Assembly (NCBI GenBank): GCA_013396655.1
Contig: WBMV01003157.1
Span: forward strand, 225,081 to 289,080
Length of the DNA: 64,000 nt
Direction: 5' to 3'
Source: Campylorhamphus procurvoides
Lineage: Eukaryota; Chordata; Aves; Passeriformes; Dendrocolaptidae
In this document: one piece after another, positions 1 to 50,715 of the stretch
Layout of the letters: each line of letters begins with the position of its first letter
Numbering within the stretch: the stretch's first letter is position 1
Translations under genes and position numbers: made by a program
The notes under the pieces: model-generated
The model's input: only the letters and a program-made list of their open reading frames with translations
Databases searched by the model: none
Told to the model about the DNA's origin: nothing

Positions 1-2463
1 TTTGTCTTTTCTCTGGCTCAAGCCCCACCATTCTTTCGCATACGCAAAGTTCTCTTTTATGGTGGTAAGACCTCTCCTTCTTTCTTTTACTTTCCTGTAG
101 TTTATCCCCTTAGTGTCAAGCATCTCCTTTAGTGCTTAGATAGCCAGGTAGTCCTACTGGCAGTCCTTGGGCTTAGCTTCTGTGGCTGCTTTGCAACTTA
201 GAAGTCTTCTGCAACTTAGAAGTATTTTAAATGTCCTAAAAACCAGGAAAAGGCTTCAATTGCTTGCTTTTAGTGCATTGCTTGGTTTTGAGGAACTAAG
301 TCTGATTTAAGTCCTTTTTGTTTCCAAGTCATACCTTCCCTCTGCAGGAACAACACTTTCCATGTGCAGGAACAGCAGCTGGTGGCAGTGGACGTCCAAG
401 TTAATGAAATTATAATTGTCCTTTTGTTTCCTCACTCATAGGGAAAGAAGTTGGCACAGCTATTGCTCTGTTTGTTTCCAGTCTTAGATCTGTGGAGAGA
501 GTTGATATTTTCTTCCGCAGTTGCTTGAGGGATGTCAGCAGTTCAGACACTGAGTATACTCCTCAGTGCTCAAGAAAGACACAAGGTTATTAATGTAAAA
601 TAGGAATGGACTTTACACAGCTCCAATACAAGGAAATTCACTGTGGAGAGAAGTGAACAACAGTGCATGTAATTTGTCCATTGAACCATCTGCCCTGGGG
701 ACTGTGTCTCTCAGATACTGGGCATTCCACCACTTGGCAGTTGCTAAGGCTTTTGGAAAAATTTTGATTGAAAATTTCTCAGGATTTTGTGTGTGCAGTT
801 GGGTAGTTCATACTTGATGTGGATCTTCTTCTTATATATGTTGTGGAAGCTTGAAGAGAGATGTGGAAGTTTATCGATGTTTTGAATTGGTTGCAAGAAT
901 TCACATTTACATGAAAACAGATGATATTGTAAGATAGGCATGTCTGTAAGATAACTGATTTGAAAGCTGTGGCCATTTTGCATCATTAAGATGTATCTTT
1001 GGCTAATGAATATCAGTAACATGTATTGCTCACTTGTGCATAGATCTACCCAGTTACTGCATACCTGTACTGAAATTCTAGGTTAAAACCATTTGAAGTT
1101 AAGAAAAGTATTCTTTATAACGTAGCTGAATCCCATCTGCACATCAGCAGTGATGCCCTTGGAAAGTTACATCAGTAATGAGGCGTCCATATGTAAGTTA
1201 GGAAGAAGTGTCTAAAGTCAAATTCTGAGGATAAAAACCTGAGTCTGAGCCAAAATCGTGTACGTTTTAGTATAATATCTCACACTGTAGTCATGGACTA
1301 GCAGCTTGCTGTGGTGCTGGAGTGAACAAAGAAGCTTGGCACAAAGCTGTGTATTCCAGCTGTGAAGTTTGGCAGAAGAAAGAGATGGATATGGACAGGC
1401 AGCACTGGGGAGCAGTGGCACAGGATTGATCACTTGAAAGCTTGGGGTCACAGTGCAGACAAAAGCCAGCTGCTGAGTCCTCATAGCATCAAGAAAAATG
1501 AATTAATTTTAATTTTTCCAAGGAGGATTTTGAAGAAAAGCAGTGCAGTAGAAGGAGCTGCCTGTGTAAGCACATGCGGGGTGGCTTGGAAGAAAGTGTT
1601 TGGTAGAACTTAACAAGTAGTTTAAAAACAGGGTTTGTGGGCTGATCAGGAGTGGGAATCAGTTGCTGAAAGATGGTAGTGTGGACGTAGGCTGTGAAGG
1701 GCCTTGGGAGTGAAGACATGGAGCGTACATTTCTCATGTTAAGGCAGGGGAGCCGTGACATAGGGAATTGAAATGTAGGTCTGGGCCAGTGCTTTAGCAG
1801 CATAGGTGTGTGGGAAGGGCCATGGTATGGAGGTATGTGCATTATATAGGGAGGAGCTGCATTGTCCCAACATTGTCCTGGTACAAAAACATAAGGAAAT
1901 TTGGCAGGAGGAAGAGGCTCAGCAGCAGACACTGCCTTCTGGAAAAGTATCATTAATTTCTTCAAACTGAGGATCAGGGAAGGCTGTCTCCTGTGTAGGT
2001 CCTTTGAACTTGCTTGTGACTCACACTGTCAAAATCGTGGTGCTTTCTACCCTTGTGTCCTAGGGGATGTAATGTAACATGTTGGTATTGCCTTTGTATC
2101 CCAGAATGAACTGATTCACTTGCCTTGATCTTTTCCCCTGCAAAGATGGAATCTTGACTGTGATATGTTAAATGAAAAGGCCATAAGGGATTGCTCTGTT
2201 TTTATTGCTTTGACAACCAAAGAAATCTTCAATAAATGGAAGTACTAATTAGAGCTACAGAAATAAAATCCATAACCCCATGGTCAACCTCCAAGAATCC
2301 CTGCCTGCTGCCAAGATCCTGTGTTGTGAAGATTTTATGGCTCTGTAGGTGCTTCATCCTCAAAACATTGCATAGTGCAGATATGCTTTATAAAACCTTC
2401 CTGTGCCTGATGCAGTGATAGTGGTAAATTCAGACCTAACTGCTTATTTTTCCTTCCTTGCAG
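1..2463. other. UNC13B: UNC13B intron (5' end outside window)
   Basis: No UNC13 exon was found in this stretch, and the preceding family segment (a MWxLFAxDMKYA-type string) is absent. Open frames here on both strands, up to 158 codons (1489-1965, minus), match nothing I recognise. No repeat family was recognised either. Confidence 0.7.
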
Positions 2464-42690
<40,227 letters not shown>

Positions 42691-43025
42691 GCTGAGCTGT
42701 GTAATGTTTCCTTTTCTCTTCTGCCTTGTGCCAATATGTGCAAGTGTTCAACAATTCTTTTATTAATTGCAAAAGGTTTTTTTTCATGTTGTCTTTGTCA
42801 GCTCCAATAGCGCACGTGTGCTGTATAGGAAACAAATCCATCAATCTGATGTGAATTATTTATTTTTTAGTAGCTGGGTAAGACACCATAGAGAATGAGA
42901 CAATCTCTTCTTATTTAAGACGCAAATTCTGCTTTGTGTATATAAATTATTTTATATTGGAGGCTGGAGTTGCTGGTTTTTGTTGATATGCAGCACTGTG
43001 ATTTTATCCTCTGAAGTTGGCAGGC

Positions 43026-43031
43026 ATTAAA
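43026..43031 (+). promoter_or_regulatory. UNC13B: Candidate proximal polyadenylation signal of UNC13B
   Basis: ATTAAA lies in ggcattaaaaaggttc, followed by a G/T-rich stretch (ctgtgtggaaattggg). It is about 335 bases past the stop codon and would give a short 3' UTR. Confidence 0.35.
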
Positions 43032-43399
43032 AAGGTTCTACATAATCACACCATGATGCAAACACACAACTGTGTGGAAATTGGGAGGAGATGATTTGGG
43101 GGTTTGACAAAGCACAGTTATCTCTCATTGAATTCATGTACTGTGGAGCTGCCTGGGGATCTTCTGACACAGATTATGCCAACGTGATATGCAGACACCT
43201 CAACATCTGCTTAAGAAGGAAGTGGCAGGTCGCTCTGGAGATGCACATGGGGTGAATGTATATCCATGAGTGCACTCCTGCGAGCGTGGGAGACAAGTGC
43301 AGAGGGGCCTAAGATCTCATAGCCAAAAGCTGCAAAGGCAACACACCAGGATCAGGCTGCAGCTGCCCTGCCATCGTAATTAGATAGTGTGTCTTGGAG

Positions 43400-43506
43400 A
43401 ATATAAATCCCCACGTGCTGCCGGGAGCCCCGCGCCGCCGTGGGGGTGCTGTAAGCTGCTCAGCTCCACAAGGCACACTCTGGCTACCGTGACCGACACG
43501 GTAAGG
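43400..43506 (+). promoter_or_regulatory. TATA-like, CpG-rich, splice-donor-bearing spot
   Basis: TATAAA at 43402-43407 is followed by a CACGTG E-box (43412-43417) and a short CpG-dense block (cgcgccgccg) at the usual TATA-to-start distance. A consensus 5' splice site, ACACG/gtaagg, is at 43501. CCCCACG (43409-43415) and CGTGGGG (from 43439) can pair as a hairpin. The CpG density stands out against AT-rich surroundings. It could be the start of a downstream transcript, an LTR promoter, or chance. Confidence 0.35.
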
Positions 43507-44379
43507 AAGGGATCAACGTTAGAGCCGTAGACTTAGAGCCATGACAAATTACATGGCTGCTATGTACTTCTTTCCACTTCAATATTCTTTTGTTAGGTTT
43601 TGACAGAGGATTGGATAATTTAATACTTGCAGGCTTTCTGTAGCATTTTGTTACCCTGGAGTAGCTAAGACCATTTCCTCACTATGAACCCAGAAACGAT
43701 GGCTTGCCTGGGAGAGAGGAAGAAGCCTCCCCTCTGCAAGCCCTCAGTCTGGAATGCTGGTCAAGGGGCAGCACGTTTGTTCAGTTCTGATCTTGAAGAT
43801 GCTGTTGGCCGTGCTGTGATTGATCCATGCTGATTGTCATTAATCTTACGATACCATTGATGATACCATTGAAATATTTTTGCACTGTCTTAAAGAAGCA
43901 TCCTGCATTCGTTTTCTTGCAAAACAAAACACTGTCCTGAGCAAAGTAATTGCAGGGAGGTCAGAATTTCTGACTGAAAATTTGTAAGCAGGAAGGTCTG
44001 GAGTGGTGGTTGCACCTGAGGTGGGTTTGTTGGAGGGTTTTTATTGGGGATATTTTTGCTTTTCCAGCTGCCCTTGTGCTCTGGAAAGTGCAGCTGGAAC
44101 AAGCCAGTCCTTGCCCATAAAGTACTGTAATACTGTCAATAAATTCAAGGACTGCAATTGAATGACTTTTTTTTTTTTCCTATTTTCTCTGATACTTGTA
44201 CAGCTGTATGATGTGACTCCTGTATTTCATGGGCCTGCTTGTAGAGTTCTGAGACAGCACATCTGCTTTGTTCTTGTCCATGGTGTGTTATAATAATGCT
44301 CTTCAAAACTCCATGCTATTTGTCATGATTTTGAATCACTGTACGTGCCATTGTTATGAGAACTGTTAGTATGGTCTTT

Positions 44380-44385
44380 AATAAA
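44380..44385 (+). promoter_or_regulatory. UNC13B: Candidate distal polyadenylation signal of UNC13B
   Basis: AATAAA lies in ctttaataaactcttttagc, followed within about 40 bases by a GT-rich tract (agtgtaactgggtttg). It is the best-formed polyadenylation context downstream of the stop codon. A second AATAAA lies at 44138-44143. Confidence 0.5.
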
Positions 44386-44410
44386 CTCTTTTAGCAGCAT
44401 TTGGAGTCAT

Positions 44411-45039
44411 CTCTTGAAGTGTAACTGGGTTTGCTGAATTATGCAGGGAAGAATCACTACTGCATCTTTGTAAATCTGGTTTAGTATGTAAATTTCTTTG
44501 GTGCTGTAGATGCCCAGCAAGTTCCCCCCTCCTCCATGGTGCCTCTGTCTAGGATGTCTTTCCCTGAAGTTTTGACTTCTGTTAACACTCTGAGACATCA
44601 CGGAAAAGCATAGAGAATAGCTTACTTCCTTTTTTTCTGCCCTCCTGTCTGGCTTTTAAGTCAAATTCCTTTGTACTCAGGTAGTCTCATGAAGGTGCTG
44701 AATGGAAAGACTCAGACAGGCAGTCCGATACTTTACAGATAAAACATGAAGAAAAATAACTATATAACAAACTTGATTCATAACTTTCAGCCTCATATGA
44801 GCATTAATGCTCTGTAGATTGTATTGACAAGAGATGAAAGAGTAAGCCTTCTTGATGTCAAGTAAACTACTCCCTCTCCTCATTTTTGGGGATTCTGCCA
44901 ATCTCAAGTAGACAAGGTCAAATAACTCATATTTCATGATAAATTGAATCTCTGAATTTCTGTGATCTGAGATGCCTTTTCGTAGTTTTTTGAGTAACAT
45001 ATGCTCAGCAGCAGAGTCCCTTGAGAGGCAGTCCTGAAG
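44411..45039. other. Intergenic spacer downstream of UNC13B
   Basis: No gene or repeat recognised. Short minus-strand open frames (up to 107 codons) look fortuitous. Confidence 0.6.
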
Positions 45040-45730
45040 GGCAAAGGAATTCAGGAAGGCTGGATATTCTTCAAGAAGTAAATCTTAAAGGCACAGGAGC
45101 AGGGCATCACCATGTGCTGAAATATGAGCAAGTGGGGAAGAAGACTGGCTTGGCTGAGACAGCTTTGCCCGGAACTTGTGGAAGAAAGAAGAGTTTATGA
45201 CCTATGGAAGAAGGGCCAACTTGGGAGAACTACAAGGATTTGGTGGGATTTTGCAGGGAGAGCACTGAAAGGGCCAAAGCCCAATTAGAATTTAACCTGG
45301 CTACTGCCATAAATGACAATAAAATCAGTTTCTGTAAATACATCAGCAATAAAATGACAGCTAAAGACAATCTCCATCCTTTGTTGGATGTGGTGGAAAG
45401 CATAGGAGGAGGAAGAGGCTGAACTGGAAGAGGAATTGCCTTCCTTGCCTCAGTCTGTAATAGCAAGATCAGTTAGTTGTTCTCAGGGTACCCAGGCCTC
45501 TGATCCACGGTGAAAGGTTTAGGTTGGATATTAAGAAAAAATTTCTTCACCTATAGGGTTGTCAAGCACTGGAACAGGCTGTCCAGGAAAGGGGTGGAGT
45601 AAACATCCCTGGAGGTTTTAAAAGATGTGTAGACTTGGCAGTTGAGGATGCGGTTTAATGGTGGCAGTGCTGGGTTAATGGTTGGACTTGATGATCTTAG
45701 AGGTATTTTCCAGCCTAGGTGATTCTATGG
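45040..45730 (+). mobile_element. CR1 LINE with internal deletion
   Basis: The left part translates to the ORF2 linker between endonuclease and reverse transcriptase: a 'W..Y.DLV.FCR..T..AKAQLE' string, then NLATAINDNKISFCKYISNK and NLHPLLDVV (about 45204-45420). It then jumps straight to the ORF2 end and 3' UTR (aggttggatattaagaaaaa, gttggacttgatgatcttag, gattctatgg). The whole reverse transcriptase core, about 2 kb in a full element, is missing. Plus strand. Confidence 0.9.
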
Positions 45731-48700
45731 GTGTGCAGTCCTAATGCTAGTAACTCAGCTAATTCTAATGCAACACAAAGTCCTGGCTTCCTCATGGGGA
45801 AGTTACTGAATTTGATGGCATATCCTGTGTGATATGCTGTTTAAAGCATGACTTTAAAGCCCCACTTCAGTACCAAGTCAGGTGGTTCACAAGTTTCTAA
45901 CTCACTGATATGCCTGCTTGTCATCACTTCAGCAGGTGCTGCCATAGAGAGAAACCAATAAAGAGCAATTCAAAGGAAAAGTGCTGTCTGTAACCATGGG
46001 AAGGAGGCCTGGGCAGGGCAAGAGCTCTGGCTGTTGTTACAGAGCCAGGAAACCAAGGCTCATGAAGGTATTGGTTATCCACCAGTCCAGAGCTTCTCCT
46101 GCCATCCAGGTTTGTGAACTTTTAAATCACAGAATCAGTTTCCACAATTGTTGCTTTTTAACTTGATGGTCTAAAACTGTCTGCTCGTCTTGCTTCACTT
46201 CTTGGGTTTACAGTAATTGCGATGCTTTGAAATTTTCTTCATCAAAAATTTTGCAGATCCAAGCTACAAACACTCAGTCTGGTGCTTGTACTTATGGCAG
46301 TGCTACTTTGGTGTGCACATGGCTGTCCTCACTCTGAACACTCCTCTAAACAACAGGTGGATATAGGATATACATTGTATATATCAAATACATATATTAA
46401 AAATAAACTAATACAATACTTATTTTATAAATATCTATGTGCTGGTGTGCCTGAATTTGAAAAGACTGTTGCAAGAGCATTGTGGCAAAAATGACAAGCA
46501 GCAGGGAGTGGTAAGTTGCCTGCTGTCCCATCCAGGAGTCACCGGTGGAATGCAGTGACACTAACTTAGGCAGGAGAGAGGTGAGAGATGAGCTGGATGC
46601 TGGAGACAGACAGGTGAATGCACCTTCTGCTGATGGTCTGACTGGTCTTGCCCAGGAGCTTTCTATGGGGTCTTTGGGAACAGCAGACTGGTTTCAGACC
46701 AAGAGTCCCTCTCGTCCAAATCTGTTGCCTTCAAGAGTGGTTACAAACAGCTGTGCAGAGAAAAGGAAGAACAAGGTAAACTAATGATGCTTCCTTCTGA
46801 TGGTGCTTATGATGCTGGTAATTTTTAACTTGGGAGACATTCCTATGCCATGATTTCTTCTTAATAAATCATAAACTATCCTTCTCCTGTCCTTTGAGCC
46901 CCTGAAAAGCAGTTCCATGGGTTTACAAGTTCTTGAATATGACCTATCTTTTCTTCTGAACCTAGTTCCAACTAGTTAATTTGATGCCCAGCATTCTTTT
47001 TTTCACAAAGATGCTAAAGTGCTGGTCCTATCCACTCATTCCTGAGCAATGAAGGTACTGTAGTCTTCTATCATATCCCACCCTGGTCATTACTCTTTGG
47101 GGTGACAGTGTCCCATTTCATTCAGTTTCTGCAGACCTTTGGTAATCCTTGCCCTTCTTTAAACTTTTCCCATTTAAGTGCATCGTTTCTGAGCTGTGAG
47201 AACCAGCAATGTGAGGACCAGAACAGCATCCAGCATGCAAAATGTGGACCAGCTTCTAGGAGGAAGCCTTTTGCAGATAACAGTTTGCTCCTAATCTCAA
47301 AGAAGTCTTCCAGGCTGTCAGCAAAAGATTCTGCCAGACCTTCCAATTGACAGAGGGATGCCAAAGGGGAATTTCAAGAGGTTGCTGCAACTCAGGACGT
47401 CAGCCTGAGAAAGAAAAAAGGCACTGTGGTGGATGGTTGTGACCTTTTGACAATCCTTTTATTTCTGGACTTCATTTTAAAATATTAGATAATTTTATGA
47501 GAATAAAGAGAAGGAAATCAAGCTTTTGGACTTTAGAGACTGGATCTTTGGGAAATCGCCTTTTAAAGCTGTAGGCTACTTGGTCCTGTGACATAATCAG
47601 AAAAATTTGCTGGAGGAGTGAGATAGCTAGACTCCCAGTGATGATGTGTGCTTGTGATGAGTGTGAAAGGTCCTTATGGGAAAGGCCATTGTGTTTCTGG
47701 GTGTGTGATGGGCAAGCAGAGACACAAGGGCAGGAGAGGGCATGGTGGTTTATCAGCCTTTACTGGAAGAGTTTAGCAAGGTGATGGAAGGAGACAAGAA
47801 GAGTAGGAAGAGAAGTGGGAGGGTTTGGGGAGTGACTAGCACAGGCTGAGAGGACAGATGACACTTCAAGAATGGGATTCAATTTCCCTGTTTCTGGGCA
47901 GCAGCAGGGAGGGAGTAGGCAGTGTAGTGGCAGCAGAGGAGGTCAGGCTATTTGTGGGTTTCCTCCAGACACGTCACCTTACTCCTTTTCTGTTATGCTC
48001 TCATTTCCTCCCTCCTAGAGAAACCCCTGGACATGAGTCTGTGAACACTTGCAGTAGGCTAATGAGGCTGGCAGTATTCCCTAATGCTTGGTGGAACATA
48101 CACTGTAGGTCTGAGCTCTCCTTGGGGGTTGTGGACTGTAATCCCTCAGACTCCTCTTTTAAACCAAGAGTGTGGATGCTGGAAGATTATTTTCAGGACA
48201 TCAGTTCTCTGGTATTTTATCTTCTTAGTTGCTGCCTGTGATCTGTGGCCAACTTAGAAATAATTGGTCTTGTACCAGTGTTGTTTATCATGGTAAAGTC
48301 TCCTAGTGCTTATGTAACATTGCCATCTCTACTGAACTGGATTCTGCTACATCAGATGAGATGGGGTATTACTCTTAAGCAGTGCTTTCCAGATTCAGTC
48401 ATATGTGCATAATCTCTTTGTTTCTCTAATGTACAGCCTCTCTAGTATCACCTTCCCCTACCTTTAAGAAGTACTTCTCATTATCCATCCCTACATTTGT
48501 TGGCTTCTCACATTTCTAAGCCCATTTCCATTGTGTCACATCATAGTCATTTCACCAGCCCCAGTTTCTTCCAGTTTCACCGGGAGTTCCCATCTGACAT
48601 TGTATGCAATGGGGTTTCTTTTGAGTCCAGCTAGATCTGAACTGCCAGATTTGTACCTAGAAATTAAGTTTGCCCACTCACAGTCTGTATCAAGATCAGC

Positions 48701-49870
48701 TGGTTCACAAAAGAGACTGAATGCCTCTAACTAACATGCAAGTGGCCATTGCTCTTTTGTCATCTCAGAAACAATGGACCTACATTACAGAAATGTACAC
48801 CTTGCACAGGTTAGAGTTGGGAAGTCACTGATCAGGGTCAAGTTGGTCCTGCACCTTCTAGTTCTGCCAAATTCATGTTGCATCTTCTCTGTCTATCATT
48901 CCTTTTACTATTCTTCAGGACTTTTTATAAAGCTTAGAACGCGTTCAGGTCAGCTGCAAAAGTCAAAAGTCACTTGGATATGGCATATGTTTTGGATTTT
49001 ATTCTCCACTCACATAATATCCACTTTCACAGATGAACAGGCCCTCTCTGCCAACCCTTCAATTCCACATGTCAGTGTTACCAGAACTGGAGTGTAGAAC
49101 TGATCCTTTCCTGGGGATCAGAGGAGTTTGAGCCCTCTGAATAGTTCGTGACCACAGCTCAGCATATTCTATTTCCTTGTTTTCTGTTTTAGGCAGTTTC
49201 TTTCCCTAGGGGTGGCCCCTCTGAAGCCAAGTTCTTCTTTTGTGGGATTTTTTTTCTAAATCTACTTGTCCTTGGCCACCTTCTTCCTGACAAAGAGCAT
49301 ATGACAGGAGAGACCCCAAGCTGTCCCTCAGTCACCCATGGCCATGAGACAGGCTTTAGCCCCCACAGAGTCCCCAGGAACGTCCTCTCTGCCTTGCCTC
49401 TGACCAGAACACCAAGGAAACCCTTCAGCATCATATCAGCAACCTCAAAATCTCAAGAAACCATGATGACTTACGAAGAGAAAGAGCAAGCCAAAACCAC
49501 AGCACTGCAACCACCTTTGCAAACTCCTCACTCCTAAATGTGTCCAAGTGAAACACGGGCAGAAGAGCAGGCAGACAAACAATGCCTCTCTAATCCAGAC
49601 CCTGGTGATGTCTGTCAGTCTGACCTGGGGTCACCCATACCCACAATCCTGCTTAACACTGAGCAACAGCAAGTTCACGACATGTTTGAGCTGATTCCGT
49701 TTCACTTTCTATGCATTGCAAAAGACATTGAAAGTTAGAGCAGTTATGTATTGGCAAAGAAGAGTGACAGTTTCTGACAGCCTACAGGTGACAAGGAGAA
49801 GTCTGGAAGCGTAACGTTGGTTATTTCAGCATAATAAAATACATCATGGCTGGGCTTTGTGAATGAGGAT
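45731..49870. other. Intergenic region with exon-like blocks but no recognised gene
   Basis: No repeat family recognised. Open frames with splice-like borders occur at 46536-46775 (separate entry), around 47210-47350 and 48020-48211. A long frame with a single stop spans about 49241-49738. None matches a protein I know. Confidence 0.5.
46536..46775 (+). other. Exon-like open block, 80 codons, unrecognised
   Basis: It is bounded by a good acceptor (tgcctgctgtcccatccag) and donor (aacaag/gtaaac), and is exactly 240 bases, open in one frame from border to border (phase 0-0). The product starts ESPVECSDTNLGRREVRDEL, is rich in Ser, Asp and Glu, and ends CAEKRKNK, like a disordered segment. A stop follows just after the donor. 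Chance open frames of this length are common in this window, so this is only a candidate exon. Confidence 0.25.
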
Positions 49871-50715
49871 TTGCAAGGGCTCTACCCACGCTTGCTACAA
49901 GCACGCTGGTGGCTAAAAAGGCCAGTGTGAGATAGGCAAGTCCAATTGCAAAAGGCACAGTGGAAAGTCTCCATTGGCACTACTGGCGAGTCACGGTTCT
50001 TCCTGCTTTCTTTTTTCCTCCAGACTGATTCTGCATGTGTTCTCAAAGGAGGCAGCAGCGTTATGGATGGTGTGTCTCCATTTCTCCCAACTGGAGGCCA
50101 GAGCGGACCACTGATGGATGGTGGTCAGTATGGCCAAGGCTGAGGTATTGTTTCAGGGAGTCCTTGTATCTCCTCTTTGGGGCTCCTCTCTTGCGGCAGC
50201 TGGTGGCGAGTTCCCCACAGAGCACAATCTTAGGGAGGCAGTGATCCCCCATCCTGGAGACGTGCCCTGCCCAGCACAGCTGCATTTTCAGCAGCAGGGC
50301 CTCGATGCTGGTGATCTCTGCCTGTTCAAGGACAGACACATTAGTCACGTAATCAGACCAGTGGATGTTTAGGATTGTATGGAGGCAGCGCTGATGGAAG
50401 TGATAGATGACCCAAGATTCAGACCCATATAGAAGAGTAGACAGAACAATGGCTCTGTAGACACTGATCTTGGTGCTTTTCTTCAGGTGTTTATTGCGCC
50501 AGACTCTTTTACAGAAAGCTGTAAATTCCAAAAATTCCAAAAGCTCTGTATGCCGTTGCTAACCTGTTGTCTATCTCTTTGTCAGTCCACCATCTGAGGA
50601 AACGATGCTTCCCAGACAGCTGAACTGCTGGACTGACTTAAGCTCTGATTTGCCTGTGGTGATGTGGGGATGATGGAAGACTTCCTGAGGTGCAGGTTGA
50701 TAGAGAGTTTAGTAA
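49870..50715 (-). mobile_element. Non-CR1 (RTE-like) LINE, ORF2 C-terminal tail, broken
   Basis: The minus strand reads the C-terminal region of a LINE ORF2 unlike CR1. Strings seen are SCLGSIVSSDGG (about 50590), KSTKISVYRAIVLSTLLYGS then ESW (about 50420), FHQRCLHTILNIHWSDYVTN (about 50340), AEITSIEALLLKMQLCWAGH, and KRGAPKRRYKDSLKQYL (about 50150). After a frameshift comes a CxxC...HxxxC zinc-knuckle-like end (CAFCNWTCLSHTGLFSHQRA, then C) with a stop at 49882-49884. About 830 bp is preserved, with at least one frameshift and a short deletion before FHQRCL. RTE clade (AviRTE or an older relative) is my best guess. The reverse transcriptase core is absent. Confidence 0.8.

Larger units (their letters stand above)
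42691..44410 (+). other. UNC13B: UNC13B 3' untranslated region (end approximate)
   Basis: Sequence after the UNC13B stop codon, with no further open frame of note. Candidate polyadenylation signals are ATTAAA at 43026-43031 and AATAAA at 44138-44143 and 44380-44385. The last is followed by a GT-rich tract, so the long form would end near 44.4 kb. A promoter-like spot at 43.4 kb lies inside this stretch, so the UTR may instead end at about 43.05 kb. Confidence 0.55.

Noticed and set aside
47210..47350. Basic Ser-rich open frame as a coding exon
   Set aside because: No usable donor and no clear acceptor; ends in an ordinary stop.
48019..48211. Exon-like block with strong acceptor (tttcctccctcctag)
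   Set aside because: The donor (gtattt) is weak and its phase does not fit the 46536-46775 block; not enough for a feature.
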